From: Marivirga atlantica
GTDB taxonomy: Bacteria; Bacteroidota; Bacteroidia; Cytophagales; Cyclobacteriaceae
DNA length: 64,000 nucleotides
Assembly: GCF_016734805.1 (NCBI RefSeq)
Contig: NZ_JAERQG010000005.1
Coordinates: 1 to 64,000 of the forward strand
Direction of reading: 5' to 3'
In this document: positions 34,652-41,273 of the stretch, piece after piece
How the letters are laid out: each line of letters begins with the position of its first letter
Numbering within the stretch: the first letter of the stretch is position 1
Notes under the pieces: model-generated
Told to the model about the DNA's origin: nothing
The model's database searches: none
The model's input: the letters and a program-made list of their open reading frames with translations, nothing else
Program-made: the position numbers and the translations under genes

Positions 34652-35995
34652 TTAAACCATTGACCCAATATCCGATCCCATCGATGGATAGGCATAAACC
34701 ATGTTCCTAATGTCTGCAACTTTTAGTTTTGCCCTAATAGCCATTGCAAAAAGATTAATCATTTCTTCTGCATGGGGCCCGATGATGTGTGCTCCTAAAA
34801 TGTGACCTTCTTTGTCGGAAATTACTTTATACGCGTAAGTTGATTCATTGATCCGTTTGGCATTGTACCAGTTTGATGCAGAGCCATCCTTTACTTGATA
34901 TTCTAAGCCTGTTTCTTTTGCCTGCTTTTCTGTCATCCCAACAGATGCCAAAGTTGGTAAGGTGAATACCGCGCTCGGCATTTCTGTGTAGTCGGGTGTT
35001 TTCGAATTGCCACGAATAATATTGGCTGCCACAGCATGCCCTTCCATAACAGCAACGGGTGTGAGGTTTAGTCCATGGCTGTCCGCTGCATCTCCCGCAG
35101 CGTATACTGATGGATTGGTTTTGCTTTGAAGGAATTCATTTACCTGTATTCCTTTTCTGTTGTAAGAAATATTGGCCTTTTCAAGGTTCATGCCATCCAA
35201 TTCAGGCACTCTGCCGGCAGCATTAACTACTAAGTCCGTTCGAATAGTTTTTTCACCATTTTTTGATGCTGCCTTTAAAGTAAGCCCGTTATCCGTTTTT
35301 TCAACTGCAACCACATCCGACTCAAGGTGAAGCTCGATACCCAATTCTTCAGTAGCTTTGACCAAGTACTTCACGATATCAAACTCAAAGTTTTCTAAAG
35401 GCATTTTGCCCCTGTGGAATATGGTCACTTTACTTCCCGCTCTGGCAGCTAGATGTGCAAATTCCATAGCAATGTAACCACCTCCTATAAAAGTGATTTC
35501 CTTAGGAAGCTCTTCCAGGTTTAGAAAATCTGTGCTATCAATGGGTAACTCACCACCTGGTATGTCAAGGATTACAGGCCGTGCACCTGTTGCAATTACG
35601 ATTTTATCTGCTTCCAATAGATTGTCTCCAATGCGGAGGGTGTTTTCCGATTCAAAGCTGGCTGCTCCGTGATACATGTCTACACCTGCTTTTTCATAAC
35701 CTTTCTCCACACCTTTCGGCATTTTGGCAACAAAGTCGTTTTTGTAAGCCATCAAGTCTTGCCAGTTAATAGAGATATCTCCTTCAATGCCGATACCTTT
35801 CATTTTATTGGCCCTGTCAATGATCTCGGCAGCTCCAACCAATATTTTCTTAGGATCACAACCACGCAATGCACACGTACCACCGTAAGGTCTGGAGTCT
35901 GTTACAGCCGTCTTCAATCCTTTTTTAGCACATTTATTGGCAATGGTCATTCCCGCCATGCCTGATCCGATTACTATTACATTATATTTCTTCAT
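34652..35995 (-). CDS. MerA-like NAD(P)/FAD-dependent oxidoreductase
   Basis: A 447-residue class I pyridine-nucleotide disulfide oxidoreductase. FAD-binding GSGMAGMTIA at the N-terminus, redox-active CALRGC (usual CVNVGC) at about 43-48, NAD(P)-binding GGGYIAMEFAHLAA near 175 and FAD segment YAAGDAADSHGLNLTP near 300. It lacks the C-terminal Cys pair and the N-terminal HMA domain of mercuric reductase (MerA), so Hg reduction is not certain; the C-terminus ends DIGSMV. The start is taken at ATG 35995 (TGATG overlap with the GDCCVxC gene), rather than a TTG 9 bases upstream. Confidence 0.88.
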   Translation of the reverse strand: MKKYNVIVIGSGMAGMTIANKCAKKGLKTAVTDSRPYGGTCALRGCDPKKILVGAAEIIDRANKMKGIGIEGDISINWQDLMAYKNDFVAKMPKGVEKGYEKAGVDMYHGAASFESENTLRIGDNLLEADKIVIATGARPVILDIPGGELPIDSTDFLNLEELPKEITFIGGGYIAMEFAHLAARAGSKVTIFHRGKMPLENFEFDIVKYLVKATEELGIELHLESDVVAVEKTDNGLTLKAASKNGEKTIRTDLVVNAAGRVPELDGMNLEKANISYNRKGIQVNEFLQSKTNPSVYAAGDAADSHGLNLTPVAVMEGHAVAANIIRGNSKTPDYTEMPSAVFTLPTLASVGMTEKQAKETGLEYQVKDGSASNWYNAKRINESTYAYKVISDKEGHILGAHIIGPHAEEMINLFAMAIRAKLKVADIRNMVYAYPSMGSDIGSMV

Positions 35996-36213
35996 CAGCA
36001 GCAATTGTTTTTACCACCTTCCTGAATGGGAGGACATGCCACAGTTCCATACGAGCAATACACACAGCAATCCCCGTCTTTTGCCTTTAAGATTTGTTTG
36101 CAGCTTTCACACTCATAGAAATACTGACACGCATCCGTAGGCATGGTTTCTTCTTTTTGATGCCCGCAATTCGGACAGGTAATAGTCGATTGTAATAAGA
36201 ATTCTTTTTCCAT
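35995..36213 (-). CDS. GDCCVxC-type small Cys-rich protein
   Basis: A 72-residue protein with two Zn-ribbon-like pairs (CPNCGHQ, CESCKQ) followed by GDCCVYCSYGTVACPP, the signature of the GDCCVxC domain family found next to mercury-resistance genes; some members in other organisms contain selenocysteine at one of these positions, here Cys. The C-terminus adds NNCC. It overlaps the MerA-like gene start by TGATG, which suggests coupled expression. A role in delivering Hg2+ or Cu+ to the flavoprotein is plausible but unproven. Confidence 0.88.
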   Translation of the reverse strand: MEKEFLLQSTITCPNCGHQKEETMPTDACQYFYECESCKQILKAKDGDCCVYCSYGTVACPPIQEGGKNNCC

Positions 36214-36219
36214 TATTGA

Positions 36220-36558
36220 TCATTTTGTTGATTTCAGTAGTTCAGCTTTATAGCTGGTCTTTTTTTCAATGGCTGCAATAAGCTGCTCAGGCTGGGTCTT
36301 TTTAGGATCATAGTCAATCACTGCAATATCACCGGGATATTCCACCGAATTGTCGACAATCCCTTTTGTTTCTTTCAAGACTTTATACAGATGACTGGCA
36401 CAGCCGGCACAGGTAAGCCCCGTTACTTTGAGTTTAACTGTCTCACTTTTCTGAGTGGTTTCCTCTGTTTTTTGAGATTCAGCAGTTTGTGCTATTCCAT
36501 TTCCTGCAAGCAGGAAGACGAATGTTAGACTTAGAATACTTAAAATTATAGGTTTCAT
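36220..36558 (-). CDS. merP: MerP-like periplasmic HMA protein
   Basis: About 112 residues beginning MKPIILSILSLTFVFLLAGN, a signal peptide. An upstream 25-residue extension of the frame overlaps merTP and is not expected to be used. After a polar linker (QTAESQKTEETTQKSE) comes an HMA domain with GLTCAGCASHLYKVLKET (CxxC). It would bind Hg2+/Cu+ in the periplasm and pass it to MerT. It is 4 bases from the preceding merTP gene, so the two form one transcript. Confidence 0.87.
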   Translation of the reverse strand: MKPIILSILSLTFVFLLAGNGIAQTAESQKTEETTQKSETVKLKVTGLTCAGCASHLYKVLKETKGIVDNSVEYPGDIAVIDYDPKKTQPEQLIAAIEKKTSYKAELLKSTK

Positions 36559-36562
36559 TATT

Positions 36563-37237
36563 TTATTGATTTGAAGTTTTATTTTGTATAATTTTCTTTT
36601 CAGTGACTTTATAGCCTGTGGCTTCCTCAACATTGGTTGCCAATTGATCTACAGATACTTTTGTTTGATCAAACTTGACCGTTGCAATACCACTTTTGTA
36701 GGAGGATGAAGCTTCGAGAACGCCTTCACTATTATTAAGCGCAGCATTCACGCTATGCTCACATCCGGTGCAGGTCATGCCTTTGATATTCAGTTCTGCA
36801 TTCAGAATATCACTTTCTTTCACCACGATAACTTTATCCCCTTTGCTGTTGTCAGGGAAAAAAATGCCGGAATAGGATGGGAAAGCAAGCATCAATACCG
36901 CAAAGACGGTAACGATTCCCAGAAACTTCTTAGACTGCCAAAATGAGGGACGCTCATCCTCGTCACAGGCACAGTCGATTTCTTCCTGGGTCCTGGGTCT
37001 TCCATGCCTGCCGGCAGGCAGGAATTTTTGATACCAGGCAAACCCCAATACCAAAACGGTAAGGCCTATTAAATAAGGTCTAAAAGGCTCCATCCATGAA
37101 AAGGTTGCCGCAATGCCTCCAATCCCTGCCAGCGTGGCGAAAACAGGTGTGATACAACAAAGAGATGCAGTAATGGCCACCAACAAACCGGTACCAACAC
37201 TTTTGGGGGTTGTATTTGCTTGATTTGAATTGCTCAT
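36563..37237 (-). CDS. merTP: MerTP fusion: mercuric transporter with C-terminal HMA domain
   Basis: A 224-residue protein. Residues 1-130 are MerT: first helix with SLCCITP (vicinal Cys), WMEPFRPYLIGLTVLVLGFAWYQ and cytoplasmic CACDEDE. Residues 150-224 form a MerP-type HMA domain with GMTCTGCEHSVNAALNN. The fusion is common in Bacteroidota. The loop segment LPAGRHGRPR is encoded over a 14-base palindrome (37006-37019) and looks inserted compared with the shorter MerT loop elsewhere. It overlaps the ArsR gene by four bases (37234-37237) and is its first target. Confidence 0.9.
   Translation of the reverse strand: MSNSNQANTTPKSVGTGLLVAITASLCCITPVFATLAGIGGIAATFSWMEPFRPYLIGLTVLVLGFAWYQKFLPAGRHGRPRTQEEIDCACDEDERPSFWQSKKFLGIVTVFAVLMLAFPSYSGIFFPDNSKGDKVIVVKESDILNAELNIKGMTCTGCEHSVNAALNNSEGVLEASSSYKSGIATVKFDQTKVSVDQLATNVEEATGYKVTEKKIIQNKTSNQ
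37006..37019. repeat. 14-base palindrome GCCTGCCGGCAGGC inside merTP
   Basis: A perfect palindrome (GCCTGCC/GGCAGGC), extended by CATG on one side and AGG on the other, encoding part of LPAGRHGRPR in the loop of MerTP. Short GC-rich palindromes of the CCTGCCGGCAGG type are dispersed in some Bacteroidota genomes (recollection). It may be an inserted repetitive element that happens to keep the frame. Confidence 0.5.
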
Positions 37238-37608
37238 GATACTGGTTCTTTTTTATTGTTATCAAATAAGCTTTTTAAGACGGGTTTAATCACCTGTATA
37301 TTATCTTCTACCAAAGAATAGAACACTGTTTGTCCCACCTTCTCACTGGTTACAAGGCCTCCTTCTCTCAATTTCTTCAGATGTTGTGAAATGGCAGGCA
37401 CGGTCATTTCCAAAATGTCACTCAGGTCGCAGGGACAAAGTTTGGTTTCTTTGCTAAGTAGGTAGAGAATTTTTAAGCGGACTTCATTGCCCGACAGGCT
37501 CAATGCCTTAGCCACGATAGCTATTGATGGTGCTACTTTGTTAATTTCTTCTTTGCACTGTTGGATCTGCTTAACATCTGCAAAAACCCGGATACACGAT
37601 TTACTCAT
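37234..37608 (-). CDS. ArsR/SmtB-family metal-responsive repressor
   Basis: A 124-residue winged-helix repressor. The first 30 residues carry CIRVFADVKQIQQC, then a helical core, LSKETKLCPCDLSDILEMTVPAISQHLKKLREGGLV, where LCPCDL corresponds to the ELCVCDL metal motif of ArsR/MerR-type sensors and MTVPAISQHLKKL is the recognition helix, and the wing VGQTVFYSL. It starts the mercury operon; two inverted repeats flank its promoter (37619-37678). Release by Hg2+, As(III) or another soft metal is inferred from the Cys motif and context. Confidence 0.92.
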   Translation of the reverse strand: MSKSCIRVFADVKQIQQCKEEINKVAPSIAIVAKALSLSGNEVRLKILYLLSKETKLCPCDLSDILEMTVPAISQHLKKLREGGLVTSEKVGQTVFYSLVEDNIQVIKPVLKSLFDNNKKEPVS

Positions 37609-37618
37609 ACTTCTTTTT

Positions 37619-37637
37619 ATTTAAGCAATTACTTAAA
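37619..37637. promoter_or_regulatory. Operator 1 of the ArsR-merTP operon
   Basis: TTTAAGCAATTACTTAAA is a near-perfect inverted repeat (TTTAAGcaattaCTTAAA) about 10 bases upstream of the arsR-type start codon, just downstream of the TAnnTTTG promoter element. The same sequence with one half changed occurs at 37661-37678. ArsR-family proteins bind such imperfect palindromes. Confidence 0.7.
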
Positions 37638-37640
37638 CAA

Positions 37641-37670
37641 CAAAGGTAAGAAAAAAAATGTTTAAGCAAA
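37641..37670 (-). promoter_or_regulatory. Promoter of the ArsR-merTP operon (Bacteroidota type)
   Basis: On the minus strand TACCTTTG (37641-37648) matches the -7 element TAnnTTTG, and TTTG (37667-37670) lies 18 bases upstream as a -33 element. The -33 element falls inside operator 2, so a bound repressor would block the sigma factor directly. Confidence 0.7.
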
Positions 37671-37678
37671 TGCTTAAA
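37661..37678. promoter_or_regulatory. Operator 2 of the ArsR-merTP operon
   Basis: TTTAAGCAAATGCTTAAA is an 18-base inverted repeat whose arms TTTAAGCA and TGCTTAAA are perfect. It shares TTTAAGCAA with operator 1, about 41 bases away (roughly four helical turns), so two repressor dimers could sit on the same face of the DNA and occlude the promoter between them. Confidence 0.7.
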
Positions 37679-37701
37679 TAATCGGTTATAAAAAAATAGA
37701 T

Positions 37702-38268
37702 TTAATGGACCCTCATATGTCCGTTCAACGCTTTTACAGAAAGAAATCCCTTCCCACATTCTCTACACTCAAAATCTTGTTTACTCTGGCCGTTTGCTTG
37801 ATGGTGTACAGGCTTGTAAACAGCTTTTTTCCTTATAAAATGCTTGTTTTCTGCCATTTTCCCGACAAATAGCTCCGCGTAGCTGTAGCCGGTAAACGCT
37901 AATACCCCGGCCAGGAATACTTTTGTGAAAGCAGCTATCAGTGATGGATCAAGAAATGAGAATGGATTGTAATACAGCAAGTTCATGATAAATACGAAAA
38001 TGGCATAAAGTGCTGGCTTGCGTCTGATCACATGGATTGTAAAAACCAGAATGGTCAGGTCAAAGCTGATGGCATAGAAAAGTGCGTAAACGTTTTTCCA
38101 CAGCCTATTGCCGTCAAAGGGAGATACATTGTAAAACAATTGATGGGAATGCATAATCATAGGGATAGTTCCGGCAATTACTACGATGAAAATGAATTTG
38201 CGTGAATAGAGAAAAGCCTCAAATCGCTCAAATACATCTGTTTTTCTGTTTTCTTCCATTATTTTCAA
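37702..38268 (-). CDS. Four-helix membrane protein with C-terminal C2H2 zinc finger
   Basis: A 188-residue protein. Residues 20-135 form about four hydrophobic helices (FIFIVVIAGTIPMIMHSH; VYALFYAISFDLTILVFTIHVI; FVFIMNLLYY; VFLAGVLAFTGYSYAELFV). The last 23 residues are FECRECGKGFLSVKALNGHM and RVH, that is C-x2-C-x12-H-x3-H, the spacing of a classical eukaryotic C2H2 zinc finger. The linker is rich in His, Lys and Gln. The finger is probably cytoplasmic. No known family is recalled for the combination. It is adjacent to the mobile-element-like genes at 38.3-40.5 kb. Confidence 0.85.
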   Translation of the reverse strand: MKIMEENRKTDVFERFEAFLYSRKFIFIVVIAGTIPMIMHSHQLFYNVSPFDGNRLWKNVYALFYAISFDLTILVFTIHVIRRKPALYAIFVFIMNLLYYNPFSFLDPSLIAAFTKVFLAGVLAFTGYSYAELFVGKMAENKHFIRKKAVYKPVHHQANGQSKQDFECRECGKGFLSVKALNGHMRVH

Positions 38269-38315
38269 GGTTTCTCACATCACATCAACAGTCGGTCCAG
38301 TAATGCTATTTTTCT

Positions 38316-38567
38316 CTAAACTCTTGCACCTTTTTTAAATTTTGCCAGCTCATTGCCATTGGGTTTGTTCTCATAAATGATTGAGGTTTCCCATTGGCCT
38401 TTAAAGGTTTCCATCAGCATTTTTTCTAGCCTTCGGATGCCAAGACCCTGGTTAGGCAAGGCTCTTTTGTGCGTCTTGTCCAGGGAATAGAAGGTTCGGA
38501 CATTGCCATCGTAAAACCAGACAATGCATTTAGACAAAGCCTCCCGTTGCATTTGTTCACTGAGCAT
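38316..38567 (-). CDS. Small hypothetical protein of the element module
   Basis: An 83-residue soluble protein: an N-terminal helix (EQMQREALSKCIVWFYDGNVRTFYSLD) followed by basic segments (KTHKRAL, RRLEKMLMETF) and a basic C-terminus. It overlaps the end of the larger upstream gene by 11 bases and is read in the same direction. I do not recognise a family; the basic character would fit binding to nucleic acid or to the partner protein encoded upstream. Confidence 0.72.
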   Translation of the reverse strand: MLSEQMQREALSKCIVWFYDGNVRTFYSLDKTHKRALPNQGLGIRRLEKMLMETFKGQWETSIIYENKPNGNELAKFKKGARV

Positions 38568-39816
38568 AAGCTTCTTGTTTAGGTTTAAGGCTTTGCAGAT
38601 GTAAACAGCGTTGTAAACACTGCTGATAGGCTTGATTCAGGGATTCATCCCGGTATCCGGCCAGCCTTTTCTGCTGAATCCGGAAGAGCTGTAAACGGGT
38701 CTTTTCCCGGAAGCGACCCTTATTCTGTTCATGCTGTTGCCATTCACTCTTTACCTGTTGAAGCAGCAACTGGTTCCTTATTTCAATTTTGAGGGTTTCC
38801 TGCTTCACATACCATTGCCAGGTCTTTTTGAAGCCGTTCCGCTCGTTGTTGGGATGGAAGTAGATATGGGGTTTAGGAATCCAGTGGCCCGGACTTCTGG
38901 TTAGCCACCTGGCCACCATATTGACCCGGTTGAAAGCTGTATCCTGGTACTTGAGCCAGTCTTTTTCAGTTGCATTCGATTGAAGCTTGCCGTAAACCGA
39001 CTCCCAAATCAGGTTAAGGATTTCCCTTACTTCAGGCTCGGAAAGAATCAAGTCGGGATACAGCACTTTTCGGGCATAATCCCAGAACTGCCGGATGAGT
39101 GAAAGTAAGAAAATGCGCCCCGCCCCTGCAACTCGTTCCTGTTTTTCGGCTTTATAATACCTTTCAGGAGCTTTTAATTGCTGTTTTGAGGAAGGGTTAG
39201 CATTTTCCTCCGTGTTCTTGTCTTGTTCATGTCCTGTTCCTGTGGCTTTGCCACTCTCGTGACCGTAGGGAACTCCGCTTTTTTGAGTTCCTGATTTATC
39301 CACCTTGCTATTATTATTTAATCGTTCTTGATGTTCATGAACTAAAGGGTGAAAATTTTTCGCTTTTTCATAAAAAATAGAGGTTACATCCCCGATTTTC
39401 AGCACATTATCCCCAAGTGGGGTGGATAACTTTGCCATACCCAAAACCTCAGGATTGAGCCAGATTTCCACGCCTCCTTTGCCTCTATGTTCTTCTTGTG
39501 TTATGAAACCGGATTGTTTCAGGCGTTCTTTATGATTGATAATCGTGCGTTTGGTGCAGCCTTTGCATTTGGCCAGGCTCTCATTATAGGTGTTGAAGCC
39601 AGGAAGGTTTTCAAGATCAAGATTATCCAACTGAGCTGCTTTGTTAAGTTGTTTGAGATAGAGCCGGGTGATCAGCTCGGCTGTAGCCCGATGGTTGGCA
39701 TTGAGCTTTTGGGTAAGTTTTATTTGCCGGTTGTTATACCGGTCAATGAATGACTTGGTATTCTGGAAAACCTCTCCAAAACTGAAATGTGCATTTTGAC
39801 TATTTTGCTCTTCCAT
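38557..39816 (-). CDS. Winged-helix replication/regulatory protein of a mobile element
   Basis: A 419-residue protein, mostly helical and basic. Residues 40-130 form a winged-helix: NHRATAELITRLYLKQLN, LAKCKGCTKRTIINHKERLKQSGFI (HTH) and GKGGVEIWLN (wing). The middle region is low complexity and the C-terminal half is rich in Arg, Gln and Trp (RWLTRSPGHWIPKPHIYFHP, KTRLQLFRIQQKRLAGYRDE). This resembles plasmid or conjugative-element replication initiators of Bacteroidota, but I cannot name the family. It overlaps both neighbouring genes. Confidence 0.72.
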   Translation of the reverse strand: MEEQNSQNAHFSFGEVFQNTKSFIDRYNNRQIKLTQKLNANHRATAELITRLYLKQLNKAAQLDNLDLENLPGFNTYNESLAKCKGCTKRTIINHKERLKQSGFITQEEHRGKGGVEIWLNPEVLGMAKLSTPLGDNVLKIGDVTSIFYEKAKNFHPLVHEHQERLNNNSKVDKSGTQKSGVPYGHESGKATGTGHEQDKNTEENANPSSKQQLKAPERYYKAEKQERVAGAGRIFLLSLIRQFWDYARKVLYPDLILSEPEVREILNLIWESVYGKLQSNATEKDWLKYQDTAFNRVNMVARWLTRSPGHWIPKPHIYFHPNNERNGFKKTWQWYVKQETLKIEIRNQLLLQQVKSEWQQHEQNKGRFREKTRLQLFRIQQKRLAGYRDESLNQAYQQCLQRCLHLQSLKPKQEAYAQ

Positions 39817-40012
39817 ACGCTGACATTTTAAAAGTTTGGAGTTCTTTTAAAGAAAAAATGATTTCCTGGGTGAAATGGATTTTCTCTGAAACTTCTTCGT
39901 CCAGTAATGAGGTGTTCTTCTCGCCAAATTCTTTCAGTAGAAAATTGTAAACCAGTTTACACCGGTCATGCTCTTTCTGTATAAAATCAATCTGTTCTTG
40001 TAATGAAGCCAT
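39800..40012 (-). CDS. Small helical hypothetical protein
   Basis: A 70-residue protein (MASLQEQIDFIQKEHDRCK...), consisting of two long amphipathic helices probably forming a coiled-coil hairpin. A longer frame to 40045 is also open; the ATG at 40012 is the better start because the added residues are not helix-like and overlap the upstream gene. The end overlaps the winged-helix gene by 17 bases, which suggests translational coupling. Family unknown. Confidence 0.65.
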   Translation of the reverse strand: MASLQEQIDFIQKEHDRCKLVYNFLLKEFGEKNTSLLDEEVSEKIHFTQEIIFSLKELQTFKMSAYGRAK

Positions 40013-40041
40013 GTTTACATTGTTTACAGGATGTTTAAGGA

Positions 40042-40338
40042 TCAATAGCTTGGTACATTCCTGTCAAGGTATTCCAGAATGCTTTTCTTGGAGTAGCGGA
40101 TAATCCTGCCATGCTTTGTAAAGCGTATTGCTTCAATGTCCCTCAGCTCCTGTAACTTGGTTTTGCTGCGGATGCCCAACAGCTTTTTAGCCTCTTCGGT
40201 GGAAAGCCAATCATTGGCCGGGTCGGCATTAGCCAGGGCTTCTTCTTTCGCTTCCCTAATGGCTTGCTTGACCAGATTGATCAGGTCTTTATGCATTTTC
40301 TGATAAGCCTCTTTTTCAAATACGATTATTTCCATCAC
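40042..40338 (-). CDS. HTH excisionase/MerR-like DNA-binding protein
   Basis: A 98-residue protein. Residues 42-95 form an HTH_17 domain: DWLSTEEAKKLLGIRSKTKLQEL, RDIEAIRFTKHGRIIRYSKKSILEYLD. This pattern (STxEAxxLLGI, IxF, xRxIRYxKxxIxEYL) is used by excisionases and regulators of Bacteroidota conjugative transposons. The N-terminal 40 residues are helical and charged. It overlaps the preceding small gene by four bases (40335-40338). Confidence 0.87.
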   Translation of the reverse strand: MMEIIVFEKEAYQKMHKDLINLVKQAIREAKEEALANADPANDWLSTEEAKKLLGIRSKTKLQELRDIEAIRFTKHGRIIRYSKKSILEYLDRNVPSY

Positions 40339-40535
40339 TTTTCAGTTAAATATTTCTCAATTACAGAGAGTAGCTCTCTCCGTGAAAAGTATCGATGGCC
40401 ATCCTGGACAAAACCAAAGAGCTTTGAATGATCTACCAGCTTCGGCAAACATTTGATCACATTTTCGGCTAACACCCATCGTGGGGTAAGTTGAGTATCT
40501 TGTGGATTTTGACCTATGTGATTTCTTACAGCCAT
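40335..40535 (-). CDS. Small basic hypothetical protein of the element module
   Basis: A 66-residue protein (MAVRNHIGQNPQDTQLTPRW...) with a predicted helix-turn-helix-like C-terminus (KLVDHSKLFGFVQDGHRYFS and RRELLSVIEKYLTEK). It overlaps the HTH gene by four bases. A longer overlapping frame on the same strand (to 40593) has no plausible composition. The function is unknown; it may be a second small DNA-binding protein such as an excisionase partner. Confidence 0.7.
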   Translation of the reverse strand: MAVRNHIGQNPQDTQLTPRWVLAENVIKCLPKLVDHSKLFGFVQDGHRYFSRRELLSVIEKYLTEK

Positions 40536-40734
40536 CAGTTGCTTTTCTGACTGTAAAGAGACGGTTTATTTCAATGCGAAAACAGTCCTTCACTGGTCTG
40601 AGGTACCCCTGGCGGCCAGATAAATAATCTGTTAATCAGTTAGTTACTTCAATGGATTAATACAAAGTTTTTTCTTGAAACTTCAAAGATGAGGTGCTAT
40701 ATTCGTTTTAAGCTTATAAAGACCGATTTGTACC

Positions 40735-40980
40735 ATGAAAAAGTCACCCCCTGGGGACCCCCTAATTTTGTATATTCCGGTATATGAGCTACCAATAATT
40801 GAGGAATTATCAGCTTTTATGCGGCAAATGGAGTTTAAAAACCTCAAGGAGCTCCTAGAATTCAGTGGTCCGGATCTTTTAAAAACAAAAGGGTTTGGGT
40901 ACAGGTGTTTACAGAGTTTACTAAGTCTGCTGGATGATCATGGGTGTATTGAGCTACTTAGTGAAAGGGATAAGTTTTAA
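40735..40980 (+). CDS. Orphan protein resembling the RNA polymerase alpha C-terminal domain
   Basis: An 81-residue protein on the plus strand. Residues 35-75 read MEFKNLKELLEFSGPDLLKT, KGFGYRCLQSLLSLLDDHG. This matches the alpha-CTD pattern (IxTLGELL..SExELLKIKNFGKKSLxEI...L..HG), a helix-hairpin-helix DNA-binding fold. It is not attached to an alpha subunit. The N-terminal 30 residues are hydrophobic and Pro-rich (PLILYIPVYELPIIEELSAF). It could recruit or divert RNA polymerase at mobile-element promoters (inference). A possible TATATTCG promoter lies about 30 bases upstream. Confidence 0.8.
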   Translation: MKKSPPGDPLILYIPVYELPIIEELSAFMRQMEFKNLKELLEFSGPDLLKTKGFGYRCLQSLLSLLDDHGCIELLSERDKF

Positions 40981-41273
40981 TAGTTCTTTCCTGCTCCTTC
41001 AATATGTGCCAGCATCTTTTTCATCATTCGACCTACAGATCGCTTGGTCCCAGTATCGATCTTATAATATTTCCCCTTTAGGCTACCGACAGATATATTC
41101 TCCTGTTGATCCGTTCTGTAATGCCGGCAAACAAAATCCAATAATTCCTGGCGGTTACCATCCACCAGACCAGTTTCAAAAAATGCCCTGACAAATAAAG
41201 AAAGCTGAGGCACCGACATCTTTAAACAGTGTTTTATCATTTGTAGATCGAATACCCGAAAATGTAGTAGCAT
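40977..41273 (-). pseudogene. C-terminal part of an RteC-like gene, frameshifted from the gene at 41176-42465
   Basis: This frame contains KMSVPQLSLFVRAFFETGLV, DGNRQELLDFVCRHYR, ISVGSLKGKYYKIDTGTKRS and a C-terminal helix, which follows the layout of the C-terminal domain of RteC-type regulators (helices, then a ...SxKxxxYxxD... segment). It is out of frame with the long upstream gene, which overlaps it by 98 bases and ends soon after TLFKDVGASAFF. Joining the frames near position 41220 gives TLFKMSVPQLSLF, a natural continuation. It is therefore the lost tail of that gene. Confidence 0.6.

Noticed and set aside
35995-36213. A selenocysteine (TGA) in the GDCCVxC protein.
   Set aside because: Some family members use Sec, but here the codons for the motif are ordinary Cys codons and the only TGA is the terminal stop overlapping the next start.
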